From assembly GCF_902506205.1 (NCBI RefSeq), contig NZ_LR732816.1, positions 2,740,993 to 2,804,992 of the forward strand: a stretch of DNA of 64,000 bases. The letters run 5' to 3'. A program made the position numbers and the translations under genes. Below, piece by piece: positions 38,422-46,897 of the stretch. This DNA comes from Brevundimonas sp. G8 (lineage in GTDB: Bacteria; Pseudomonadota; Alphaproteobacteria; Caulobacterales; Caulobacteraceae). The notes beneath the pieces were generated by a model. That model worked only from the letters and a program-made list of their open reading frames with translations. It did no database searches and was not told the origin of the DNA. Position 1 is the stretch's first letter. Each line of letters begins with the position of its first letter.

Positions 38422-39174
38422 ATGCACCCTGTGATCGCCGCCGCCGTCATGGGCGGGCTGGGCCTGATTTTCGGCAGTTTCATCGCCGCCGTCAGCGTGC
38501 GCCTGCCGCGTGACGAGGACATCGTCGTCGCCCGCTCGCGATGCCGGGGCTGCGATCAGCCCTTGCGCGCGTGGGAGCTGATACCGCTGTTCAGTTGGCT
38601 GGCCCTGCGAGGCCGTTGCGCGCGGTGCCAGACGCGCATTTCCCAGCGCTATCCGCTGATCGAACTGGCTGCGGCGGCCATCGGCGTCTGGGCAGGGCTC
38701 AGCGGCGCTTCCTGGCTGATGGCGGGGGCGACGGCGCTCCTGGGTTGGCAACTGCTGCTGATCGCCATCATTGATGGCGAGAACTTCTGGCTGCCCGACA
38801 TCCTGACCTGGCCTCTGGTGGCGACGGGCCTGGCGGCGGCGGCGATGATCGGCTGGGATCTGGCCCTGTCGCATCTGATTGGGGCGGTGGTCGGGTTCGG
38901 CGGCCTGTGGCTGGTCGGCTGGCTCTATCAGGTGATCCGCAAGCGCCAAGGTCTGGGCGGGGGCGACCCGTTCCTGTTCGCGGGGGCAGGGGCCTGGGTC
39001 GGCTGGATGGGTCTGCCCAGCGTGCTGCTGTGGGCCTGCGCGGTCGGGCTCAGCCTGGTGTTCGGCATGCTGGTGGTGCGCCGGACGGTCAGCGGAACCG
39101 AGAAGCTGCCGTTCGGTGTGTTTCTGGCGGTCGGGATCTGGCTGACCTGGCTATACGGACCCCTGGGGCTTTAA
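38422..39174 (+). CDS. Type IV prepilin peptidase (leader peptidase/N-methyltransferase)
   Basis: A 250-residue membrane aspartyl protease that cleaves prepilin or pseudopilin leaders. The N-terminal methyltransferase domain has the zinc cysteines C41, C44, C66 and C69. The catalytic aspartates are probably D118 in I-I-D-G-E and D182 in G-G-G-D-P-F-L, where the family norm is G-x-G-D. About seven transmembrane helices. No pilin or secretion genes are adjacent. The stop overlaps the converging TetR gene. Confidence 0.93.
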   Translation: MHPVIAAAVMGGLGLIFGSFIAAVSVRLPRDEDIVVARSRCRGCDQPLRAWELIPLFSWLALRGRCARCQTRISQRYPLIELAAAAIGVWAGLSGASWLMAGATALLGWQLLLIAIIDGENFWLPDILTWPLVATGLAAAAMIGWDLALSHLIGAVVGFGGLWLVGWLYQVIRKRQGLGGGDPFLFAGAGAWVGWMGLPSVLLWACAVGLSLVFGMLVVRRTVSGTEKLPFGVFLAVGIWLTWLYGPLGL

Positions 39175-39797
39175 CGCCCCGTGGTCAGCTTGACGATGAT
39201 GATGGCGGCCGTGTCCAGAATGGCTTCGGGCGTGTCGGCGCGGCGCAGCAGGTCGAAACTGGCCGCCGTCGATTCCGCGATCGAGGCGATCTGGTAAGAG
39301 GCCAGGCGCGGATTGTAATCCTTGGGGTGCAGGCCGCTGGCGTGGGCCTGCGCGACGCGACGCTCGATCGCCAAATGCAGGCGGCGCAGGCGGCGCACCC
39401 GGCTCTCGACGAAGGCCACGTCACCGTTGTCCGCCAGCATGTGCTCGACCCGCAGCACTTGGCCGTGGTTTCGCCAGATCGCCATCACGTCCAGGATGAA
39501 GGCCCGAGCGATGGCGAAGGCCTTGTCGCCCGGCCAGTCAGCCTGGAAATGCGCCGCCAGACCCTGAAAATCCGTCGCGGCGACCTCACACAGCGCCAGA
39601 ACAGGCTCTTCGACTGTCTTGAAATAGGTGTAGAAATTCGATGGAGACACGCCTGCGGCCGAGGCCAAGTCGGCGACGCGGATCTCGCCGTAATGCCGCT
39701 CGTTCAACAGGCGTTGGGTCGCGTCGAGGATCGCCTGGCGGGTTCTCCCACCGCGCGCACCGATCTTGTGGCCCAGCTTGTTGGTTGTGTCGGCCAT
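39171..39797 (-). CDS. TetR-family transcriptional regulator
   Basis: A 208-residue regulator with an N-terminal TetR helix-turn-helix at about 18-64 (T-R-Q-A-I-L-D-A-T-Q-R-L-L, V-A-D-L-A-S-A-A-G-V-S-P-S-N-F-Y-T-Y-F-K). The C-terminal ligand domain resembles the TetR group with W-R-N-H-G-Q-V-L. Its target is unknown: it is isolated between the prepilin peptidase and tRNA-Thr. It could regulate the RND operon 8 kb away, but nothing in the sequence proves this. Confidence 0.9.
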   Translation of the reverse strand: MADTTNKLGHKIGARGGRTRQAILDATQRLLNERHYGEIRVADLASAAGVSPSNFYTYFKTVEEPVLALCEVAATDFQGLAAHFQADWPGDKAFAIARAFILDVMAIWRNHGQVLRVEHMLADNGDVAFVESRVRRLRRLHLAIERRVAQAHASGLHPKDYNPRLASYQIASIAESTAASFDLLRRADTPEAILDTAAIIIVKLTTGR

Positions 39798-39819
39798 GTC
39801 CCCGATGGTCGCATAGAGA

Positions 39820-39895
39820 TGGTGCCGGCTGCAGGAATCGAACCCGCGACATCCAGTTTACAAAACTGGCGCTCTACCAACTGAGCTAAGCCGGC
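39820..39895 (-). tRNA. tRNA-Thr (anticodon TGT)
   Basis: The reverse complement folds into a complete cloverleaf. Acceptor GCCGGCT pairs with AGCCGGC. The D arm is AGCTCAGTTGGTAGAGC. The anticodon stem CCAGT/ACTGG encloses loop TTTGTAA with anticodon TGT (Thr, codon ACA). The T arm CGGGTTCGAATCCTG is canonical. The CCA end is encoded at 39820-39822. Confidence 0.98.
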
Positions 39896-39980
39896 CCGCG
39901 TGTGCGGTGTTCGGCCCTTATGTCCAGCCTCGCGCCGGGACGCAAGACGGGCTTGCGCCCCGGGGCGGACAAATCGCTCG

Positions 39981-42233
39981 TCAACGCCAGGGAACTGGCG
40001 GCGTGTAGCTGGCGACGAAGCTTTCCCAGGCCTCGCGGGTCTTGAAGTCCAGGCCGCCGTCCCAGGCCGATCCCATGTAATAGGTGAAGGGCTGGCCCGG
40101 CGTGACGCGCAGCAGGATCAGATAGTTGTCGGCGTCCTGCGTAAAGCCCTCGACCATGGCCGGATCGACCAGGATGGCGACGCCGATGCTGCCGTGCTCG
40201 GGATTTTCCGGCTCCCAGAACATCAGGCGGCCGTTGGCGGCGTCGCGGGTGACGAAGCCGGAGCCGTTGTCATTGGTGCGCCGGGTTATGCCGATGCCGA
40301 CGATCAGGGGCTCGGTGCTGTCCGAGTTCAGCGTCGAGGTCATGCGGGTGAAATTGGACCCCATCGGCAGGGAGAAGTCGCGCGTCTCCCACACCCGGCG
40401 GTTCACATCGACGGGCCATGGGGCGTAATCGACGCTGAAGCGCGCCTCGTCTCCGCCTGTCTCTTCAATGCGATAGGTCTTGAAGTTGCGGCTGGTCCAC
40501 AGCTTGTTGTCCTGCCAGACGCCCAGGCCGCCTGCGCCGCGACCGCGACCGACGTCGTAGTAGTCCAGGCCCTCGCCCCGGTCGGTATGATAGTTGGGGA
40601 ACTTCAGCTGGCGGTCCATGAAGGGGTAGCGGACGCGCTTGGCCCAGACGTCGATACCCGATCCGGACGGCGGTTCACGGCCCTCTAGTGTGGGTCCGTA
40701 GATGCGGTGGGCGACGCGGTCGTTCTCCCACAACAGGTCGTCGAACCGATCCGGCGCGAAACGGGCGACGGCCCGGGGGCGCTGTTCCTCGGCCGTCGGA
40801 GGCGTCAGGCGCTCGATGGTCGAGGGCCGGTTCAGTCCGGCGGGATCGTAGGACAGGGCGGCGGTGGCGCGCATCTCCTCGGCGCGGCGACGCAGCTCCT
40901 CCTCGCCGACCACGGTGACGGGCGCCGGAGGCGTCGGCGTCGTTGCGGCGATGACCTCGGGCGTGTCACGCTCGGGCTCGGCCTGCGGCAGGGATTGGAC
41001 CGGACCGTTCAGGTCCGCGACCTCCAGCCCCGCCAGCACATAGGCGCCGGTGGCGTAGAGGCCGGTCTCCTCGGGCTTGGTCGAGACGGGCTGGTCGCCG
41101 GTCTTCTGCGCCGCGCCGATTAGGCCGCTGGGCAGGACATGGCGGTTCAGCGCCGCCCAGCCCTTGGTCACCGCCGGCAGATAGGTCTCGCGATCCAGCA
41201 GGCCGTGGTTGATGCCCCACGCCAAGCCATAGACATAGAAGCCCGACCCCGAGGTCTCGGCCTCGGGATAGACCTCGGGCGCCAACAGGCTGGCGCGCCA
41301 CAGGCCGTCGTCCTGCTGCAGTTCCAGGATCCGGCTCGACAGCTTCTGGAACAGATCGACGTAATAGGCCCGGTTCGCATGGTCAGCGGGCAGGCTCTCC
41401 AGCCACCGCGCCAGACCCGCCATGGTCCAGGCGTTGGCGCGCGACCAGTAGATCGGCGCGCCGTTCGCCTCGGTGCGGTCCTTGAACCGTTCGTCGCGCA
41501 AGAACAGCCGCTGCTCGGGAACCCACAGATGCTCGGCGGTGCGCCGCCACTCCCGGTCGGCCGCCGTCAGATATTTGGGATCGCCGGTCAGGGCCGACAT
41601 CCGCGCCAGCACCGGTGGGGCCATGAACAGGGCGTCGGCCCACCACCAGACCAGGGCCGGGGTCTCGACCGAGCGGTTCAGGTGCGGGACCTGCCAGTCC
41701 AGCCGCTGGCGCAGCGGCATCAGCAGGCCCTCCTGGCGCCGTCGGGCGTAGAGTTCCTCGTACAGGTCGCCGATGGCGATATCGTCGGCGTTCAGCATGG
41801 TCGGCCCCGACCGGGCGCCGCGCACGCTGTAGTTATAGTGTTCGGCCACAGCGGTCAGGAACCGCAGCGTCTCGGGATCGTCCGACACGCGCGCCAGTCG
41901 CGCCGCCCCGACATAGAAGGTGGCGGCCACCCAGTTGGACGACATCTGCGTCAGATTGCTGCCGGTCGACAGGGCCAGGGGCTCGCCCGCCATGGCCGCG
42001 ATCTGGGACGCCGTTACATACTCGGCGGCGGCCAGGGCTTTGGCCCGCGACGGCAGGACGTTGGGATCGAAATCAAGCGTCGGCCGCGGGGTCGGCTCCA
42101 GCCAAGCCGCCTCGACGCCGGGGGGCAGGGGCGCGCTACGGCCCGTCTGCGCCGCGACCGGGCCGGTCAGCAGGGTGGTCGCCATCAGGGCGGCGGTCAG
42201 GCCTACGGCCATGCGGAACGAACGATACGCCAT
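39981..42233 (-). CDS. GH105-type unsaturated rhamnogalacturonyl hydrolase fused to a DUF4861 domain
   Basis: Cleaves the unsaturated uronic acid left by lyases on rhamnogalacturonan or pectin oligomers. The 750-residue protein has a signal peptide (...G-P-V-A-A-Q), a GH105 (alpha/alpha)6 barrel at about 60-400 with W-W-W-A-D-A-L-F-M-A-P-P, Y-W-S-R-A-N-A-W-T-M-A-G-L and D-G-L-W-R-A-S-L, then a linker and a second region at about 470-750 matching DUF4861 (W-A-K-R-V-R-Y-P-F-M, G-L-D-Y-Y-D-V-G-R-G). DUF4861 has no established function. It is divergent from uxaC across 178 bp containing an ACCGGT-centred operator. Confidence 0.87.
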   Translation of the reverse strand: MAYRSFRMAVGLTAALMATTLLTGPVAAQTGRSAPLPPGVEAAWLEPTPRPTLDFDPNVLPSRAKALAAAEYVTASQIAAMAGEPLALSTGSNLTQMSSNWVAATFYVGAARLARVSDDPETLRFLTAVAEHYNYSVRGARSGPTMLNADDIAIGDLYEELYARRRQEGLLMPLRQRLDWQVPHLNRSVETPALVWWWADALFMAPPVLARMSALTGDPKYLTAADREWRRTAEHLWVPEQRLFLRDERFKDRTEANGAPIYWSRANAWTMAGLARWLESLPADHANRAYYVDLFQKLSSRILELQQDDGLWRASLLAPEVYPEAETSGSGFYVYGLAWGINHGLLDRETYLPAVTKGWAALNRHVLPSGLIGAAQKTGDQPVSTKPEETGLYATGAYVLAGLEVADLNGPVQSLPQAEPERDTPEVIAATTPTPPAPVTVVGEEELRRRAEEMRATAALSYDPAGLNRPSTIERLTPPTAEEQRPRAVARFAPDRFDDLLWENDRVAHRIYGPTLEGREPPSGSGIDVWAKRVRYPFMDRQLKFPNYHTDRGEGLDYYDVGRGRGAGGLGVWQDNKLWTSRNFKTYRIEETGGDEARFSVDYAPWPVDVNRRVWETRDFSLPMGSNFTRMTSTLNSDSTEPLIVGIGITRRTNDNGSGFVTRDAANGRLMFWEPENPEHGSIGVAILVDPAMVEGFTQDADNYLILLRVTPGQPFTYYMGSAWDGGLDFKTREAWESFVASYTPPVPWR

Positions 42234-42314
42234 CTGTGTCCTCCGAAGCGCCGAGACTTGCGCTTTTCATTATTTGCCGTGGAGTACCATAAGGTGGACA
42301 AAATGGCACGCCAA

Positions 42315-42328
42315 GGTAACCGGTGTCT
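42315..42328. promoter_or_regulatory. LacI-type operator candidate, ACCGGT-centred
   Basis: GGTAACC/GGTGTCT (14 bp, centre CG) lies in the divergent promoter of the GH105 and uxaC genes. It shares ACCGGTGTC with the site upstream of the TonB-dependent receptor (51195-51208). Confidence 0.6.
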
Positions 42329-42411
42329 TTTTCTCCGCGACATAGTATCTGGTGGGATCAGACTCGCGAGACGATCCAACGTCTCCGTATTGAGGACCAG
42401 TGAAGGACGTC

Positions 42412-43827
42412 ATGGCTCATCCGCTCAAGCTCAATCCCGACCGCCTGTTTCCGGTTGACGCCGACACCCGCGCGGTCGCGCGTCGTCTGTATGCAGAGAT
42501 CAAGGGCCTGCCGATCATCAGCCCGCACGGCCATACGGACCCTAGCTGGTTCGCGCTGAACGAACCCTTCGCCAATCCGGCCGAACTGCTGATCACGCCG
42601 GACCACTATGTCTTCCGCATGCTGCATTCGCAGGGGATGGCGATGGAGGACCTGGGCGTTCCCCGCGCCGACGGCGGGTCGGTCGAGACCGATCCGCGCA
42701 AGATCTGGCGCCGGTTCGCCGAGAACTATCACCTGTTCCGGGGCACGCCGTCGCGCCTGTGGCATGACTGGGTCTATGCCGAGGCCTTTGGTATCGACGT
42801 GCGGCTGTCGGCCGAGACGGCGGACCACTACTACGACGTCATCGACGCCGCGCTGAAGACCGACGCCTTCAGGCCCCGCGCCCTGTTCGACCGCTATAAT
42901 ATCGAGGTCCTGACCACGACCGAGAGCCCGCTCGATACGCTGGAGCATCACAAGACCATCGCGGCCTCGGGCTGGAAGGGGCGGGTTCTGACCGCCTATC
43001 GCCCTGACCCGGTGCTGGACCCGGACTATGAGGGCTTCCGCGACAATCTGAAGATCCTGGCCGAACAGACCGGTCGCGATACGCTGAGCTGGGACGGCTA
43101 TCTGCAGGCGCTGCGCGACCGCCGGTCGGTCTTCATCGCGATGGGCGCCACCTCGACCGATCACGGCCACCCGACCGCCTTCACCGCCGATCTGCCCAAA
43201 CATGAGGCCGAGGCCCTGTTCCGCCGCGTCTCGACCGCCGCGGCCAGCGCCGCCGACGCCGAACTGTTCCGGGGTCAGATGCTGACCGAAATGGCCGCAA
43301 TGTCGGTCGAGGACGGGCTGGTGATGCAGCTGCACCCCGGATCGTTCCGCAACCACTCCGCCACCGTCTTCGATCGTTTCGGCCGTGACAAGGGTTGCGA
43401 CATCCCGACCCAGACGGATTACGTCCGGGCGCTCAAACCCCTTCTGGACCGGTTCGGGTCGGACACCCGACTGTCGCTGATCCTCTTCACGCTGGACGAG
43501 ACCAGCTACAGCCGCGAACTGGCGCCCCTGGCCGGCCACTATCCGGCGCTGAAGCTGGGCCCCAGCTGGTGGTTCCACGACAGCCCCGAGGGCATGCGTC
43601 GCTTCCGCGAACAGGTCACCGAGACGGCCGGTTTCTACAACACGGTCGGCTTCAACGACGACACCCGCGCCTTCCTGTCGATCCCGGCCCGCCACGACGT
43701 GGCGCGGCGCATGGACTGCGGCTTCCTGGCCAAGCTGGTGGTCGAACACCGGATGCAAGAGGACGAGGCCCACGAATTGGCCCACGCCCTGACCTATGGC
43801 CTGGTCAAGGCGGCCTACAAGCTGTGA
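42412..43827 (+). CDS. uxaC: Glucuronate/galacturonate isomerase
   Basis: Isomerises D-glucuronate to D-fructuronate and D-galacturonate to D-tagaturonate. The 471-residue product has the metal-site H-G-H (H39, H41) in S-P-H-G-H-T-D-P and the C-terminal W-W-F-H-D-S-P-E-G-M-R and N-D-D-T-R-A-F motifs of UxaC. ATG 42412 follows GAAGGA. A GTG 12 bases upstream is in frame but lacks a ribosome-binding site. Its stop overlaps the next start (GTGA). Confidence 0.95.
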   Translation: MAHPLKLNPDRLFPVDADTRAVARRLYAEIKGLPIISPHGHTDPSWFALNEPFANPAELLITPDHYVFRMLHSQGMAMEDLGVPRADGGSVETDPRKIWRRFAENYHLFRGTPSRLWHDWVYAEAFGIDVRLSAETADHYYDVIDAALKTDAFRPRALFDRYNIEVLTTTESPLDTLEHHKTIAASGWKGRVLTAYRPDPVLDPDYEGFRDNLKILAEQTGRDTLSWDGYLQALRDRRSVFIAMGATSTDHGHPTAFTADLPKHEAEALFRRVSTAAASAADAELFRGQMLTEMAAMSVEDGLVMQLHPGSFRNHSATVFDRFGRDKGCDIPTQTDYVRALKPLLDRFGSDTRLSLILFTLDETSYSRELAPLAGHYPALKLGPSWWFHDSPEGMRRFREQVTETAGFYNTVGFNDDTRAFLSIPARHDVARRMDCGFLAKLVVEHRMQEDEAHELAHALTYGLVKAAYKL

Positions 43828-45293
43828 CCCGCCTTTCCGATGCGGCCCTGAAGGGCCTGCCCGCCGACGTCGCCGTTCCCGTTTACGACCGCGCCCAGGT
43901 GAAGACCGGCGTAGTCCATCTGGGCATCGGCGCCTTTCACCGCGCCCACCAGGCGGTCGTGTTCGACGACGCGCTGGCGAGCGGCGACCTGCGTTGGGGC
44001 GTGCTGGGCGTCTCGCTGCGGTCGCCGGGCGTGCGTGACCAGTTGAATCCGCAGGACGGGCTCTACACCCTGGTCGTGCGTGACGGATCGGACGAGCATC
44101 TGCGCATTATCGGCGCCGGTCGCGGCGTGATGGTCGGGCCGGAAGACCCCGCCGCTCTGGTCGCGGCCATGGCCGACGCCGACGTCCACATCGTCACCCT
44201 GACCGTGACCGAGAAGGGCTATCGCCTCGACCCGGCGACGGGCGACTTGCTGCTCGACGACGCGGATGTCGCCGCCGACCTGGCCGACATCGCTTCGCCT
44301 CGCACGGCGCCCGGTTTCATCGTTGCAGCGTTGCGGGCGAGGAAAGCGGCGGGGTTGAAGCCCTTCACCGTCATCAGTTGCGACAACCTTCCCCACAACG
44401 GCAAGCGCATCCGCGCCGGGGTGCTGACGATGGCCCGCCACATCGATCCGTCGTTAGCCGACTGGATTGAGGCGGAGGGCGCCTTCCCACAGACCATGAT
44501 CGACCGGATCGTTCCGGCGACCATCCCCGACGACATCGCCCGTCTGACCGCCCGGCTCGGCGTCGAGGACCACGGCATGGTCAAGGCCGAACCCTTCACC
44601 CAGTGGGTGATCGAGGACTGGTTCGCGGGTGAACGGCCGGACTTTGCGGCTCTGGGCGTGCAACTGACCGACGCAGTAGAACCGTGGGAGGACGCCAAGC
44701 TGCGCCTGCTGAACGGCGCCCACTCGGCCATCGCCTATCTGGGCGCCCTGTCGGGTCATGAGCATGTCCACGAGGCCGTCGCCGTCCCCGCCTTCCGCGC
44801 CTATGTCGAGGCTCTGTGGGACGAGGCGCAGACCACGCTGGACCCGCCGCCGGGCCTGGACATCCCCGCCTATCGCGAGGCGCTGATGGCACGGTTCTCG
44901 AACGCGGCCCTGATGCACAGGACCCGCCAGATCGCCATGGACGGGTCGCAGAAACTGCCCCAGCGGCTGCTGGCCGGGGCCGCCGAACGTCTGGCGGCCG
45001 GGCAGGATATCGACGCCATGGCGCTGGGCGTCGCCGCCTGGATGAAATGGCAGTCGGGTGTGACCGAAGGCGGTGAGACCGTCGTCGTCGACGATCCGCT
45101 GGCGTCGAAAACCGCCGAACTGCTGGCCGGGGTCGACAACGACCAGGCGCGGGTTTCGGCCCTGCTGAGCCTGTCCGCCGTCTTCCCGCCCGCGCTCGCC
45201 GCCGACGACCGGTTCGCAGTCGCGATCACGGGCGCCTATCTGTCGCTCAGCCAGAACGGCGCGGTCGAGGCCGCGCGTCTGGCAGCGGAGTAG
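43824..45293 (+). CDS. uxuB: Mannitol-dehydrogenase-family hexuronate reductase (UxuB type)
   Basis: NAD(H)-dependent reduction of fructuronate to mannonate. The 489-residue protein has the Rossmann motif H-L-G-I-G-A-F-H-R-A-H-Q of UxuB/MtlD-type long-chain dehydrogenases and the catalytic region K-L-R-L-L-N-G-A-H-S. Tagaturonate reductase UxaB usually begins differently (G-E-G-N-F-L-R-A). GTG 43824 overlaps the uxaC stop. The adjacent uxaA acts on altronate, not mannonate, so this enzyme may also reduce tagaturonate; that is an inference. Confidence 0.85.
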   Translation: MTRLSDAALKGLPADVAVPVYDRAQVKTGVVHLGIGAFHRAHQAVVFDDALASGDLRWGVLGVSLRSPGVRDQLNPQDGLYTLVVRDGSDEHLRIIGAGRGVMVGPEDPAALVAAMADADVHIVTLTVTEKGYRLDPATGDLLLDDADVAADLADIASPRTAPGFIVAALRARKAAGLKPFTVISCDNLPHNGKRIRAGVLTMARHIDPSLADWIEAEGAFPQTMIDRIVPATIPDDIARLTARLGVEDHGMVKAEPFTQWVIEDWFAGERPDFAALGVQLTDAVEPWEDAKLRLLNGAHSAIAYLGALSGHEHVHEAVAVPAFRAYVEALWDEAQTTLDPPPGLDIPAYREALMARFSNAALMHRTRQIAMDGSQKLPQRLLAGAAERLAAGQDIDAMALGVAAWMKWQSGVTEGGETVVVDDPLASKTAELLAGVDNDQARVSALLSLSAVFPPALAADDRFAVAITGAYLSLSQNGAVEAARLAAE

Positions 45294-45296
45294 TCC

Positions 45297-46796
45297 ATGT
45301 CTCGCGTCCTGATTCTGAACCCCGCCGACGACGTCGCCATCGCCCTGGACGACATCGCGACCGGCGATACGCCCGACGGCCTGGACGCTCCGGCGCGCGC
45401 CGACATCGCCACCGGTCACAAGATCGCTCGCCATGCGGTGGAGGAGGGCGGTCTGGTCCGTCGTTATGGCCAGGTCATCGGCCGCGCCAGGACCGCCATC
45501 GCCGCCGGGAACCACGTCCACGTCCACAACCTGTCCATGGCCGAGGACGGGCGCGAGGCCGAGGTCGGCGCCGACCTTCGCCCGCCCGCGCCGCTGTCGG
45601 GCGCGACGTTCAACGGCATCGTCCGTGCAGACGGTCGGATCGGCACGCGCAACTACATCGGCGTCCTGACCAGCGTGAACTGTTCGGCCACCGTGGCGCG
45701 CCGCATCGCCGACGCCTTCCCGGATTCCGGCCTGCCAAAGGGCGTGGACGGCGTCGTGGCCTTCACACACCAGGGCGGCTGCGGCGGCTCTTCGCTGAGC
45801 AGCGACGTGACCCTGCTGCAGCGGACTTTGGCCGGCTATGCCCGACATCCGAATTTCCACTCCATCCTGATCGTCGGCCTGGGCTGTGAAGCCAACCAAA
45901 TCCCCGCCTGGCTGGCCAACGAAGGCCTGGAATCCGGTCCGCACCTTCGCGCCCTGACCATCCAGGAAGCTGGCGGCACCGCCCGCGCCATCGAGGCCGG
46001 GATCGCGGTCGTCCGCGACCTGGTCGCCGAGGCGGCGAAGGTCGAACGCCAGCCTGTCTCCGCATCCCACCTGACGGTCGGCCTTCAGTGCGGCGGTTCG
46101 GACGGCTGGTCCGGAGTCACCGCCAATCCTGCCCTGGGCGCGGCGGTGGACCTGCTGGTCGCCCACGGCGGCTCGGCCATGCTGTCGGAAACGCCCGAGA
46201 TCTGGGGCGCCGAACACCTGCTGCTGCGGCGTGCGGCGTCGCAGGACGTGGCGGACAAGCTGAACGCCCGTCTGGCGTGGTGGCGTGATTATGCCGACCG
46301 CCACCAGATGGAGCTGAACAACAATCCCTCGCCCGGCAATTTGAAGGGCGGCCTGACCACCATCCTGGAGAAGTCTTTGGGGGCGGTGGCCAAGTCCGGT
46401 TCGACTCCGTTGAACGACGTGATCGGCTATGCCGAACCGCTTCAGGCCAAGGGGCTCAGCTTCATGGACAGCCCCGGCTACGATCCATGCTCGGCGACGG
46501 GCCAGATCGCCTCGGGCGCCAATCTGATCGTTTTCACCACGGGCCGGGGCTCGGTCTTCGGCGCCAAGCCTGCGCCGTCGATCAAGGTCGCCTCCAACGC
46601 CAAACTGGCGAACTGGATGGACGAGGACATGGACATCGACGCCTCGCCCGTCCTGACCGGGACCAGCCTGGCCGACGTCGGCGCCGTCATTTTCCAGAAG
46701 ATGCTCGATGTCGCCTCGGGCGAACCGTCAAAGTCCGAGGCCCTGGGCGTCGGGGACAACGAGTTCGTGCCGTGGCAGGTGGGGGCCTATCTCTGA
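45297..46796 (+). CDS. uxaA: Altronate dehydratase
   Basis: Dehydrates D-altronate to 2-keto-3-deoxygluconate. The 499-residue protein has an N-terminal SAF domain (about 10-85, with a G-N-H-V-H-V-H-N motif), then the UxaA/GarD catalytic domain with G-T-R-N-Y, T-H-Q-G-G-C-G and L-Q-C-G-G-S-D-G. It follows uxuB by 3 bp, so it is in the same operon. Downstream KDG kinase and aldolase are not in the window. Confidence 0.93.
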   Translation: MSRVLILNPADDVAIALDDIATGDTPDGLDAPARADIATGHKIARHAVEEGGLVRRYGQVIGRARTAIAAGNHVHVHNLSMAEDGREAEVGADLRPPAPLSGATFNGIVRADGRIGTRNYIGVLTSVNCSATVARRIADAFPDSGLPKGVDGVVAFTHQGGCGGSSLSSDVTLLQRTLAGYARHPNFHSILIVGLGCEANQIPAWLANEGLESGPHLRALTIQEAGGTARAIEAGIAVVRDLVAEAAKVERQPVSASHLTVGLQCGGSDGWSGVTANPALGAAVDLLVAHGGSAMLSETPEIWGAEHLLLRRAASQDVADKLNARLAWWRDYADRHQMELNNNPSPGNLKGGLTTILEKSLGAVAKSGSTPLNDVIGYAEPLQAKGLSFMDSPGYDPCSATGQIASGANLIVFTTGRGSVFGAKPAPSIKVASNAKLANWMDEDMDIDASPVLTGTSLADVGAVIFQKMLDVASGEPSKSEALGVGDNEFVPWQVGAYL

Positions 46797-46897
46797 CGAG
46801 TGCTACACGCGGGCGCTTGCGTCTCATGGCTTGTCCATTATCGTGGGACGAGTAAGCATAATGTGAGACGCCGCGCAGACGGCGAAGGAAAACGCCC

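Noticed and set aside
44454..46304. 616-codon minus-strand frame opposite uxuB and uxaA
   Set aside because: Antisense shadow of two clearly recognisable enzymes.
46831..46863. CATTAT...ATAATG inverted repeat before the GH28 gene
   Set aside because: Arms are only six bases with a 16-base gap and it may be chance in an AT-richer promoter; not enough to call an operator.
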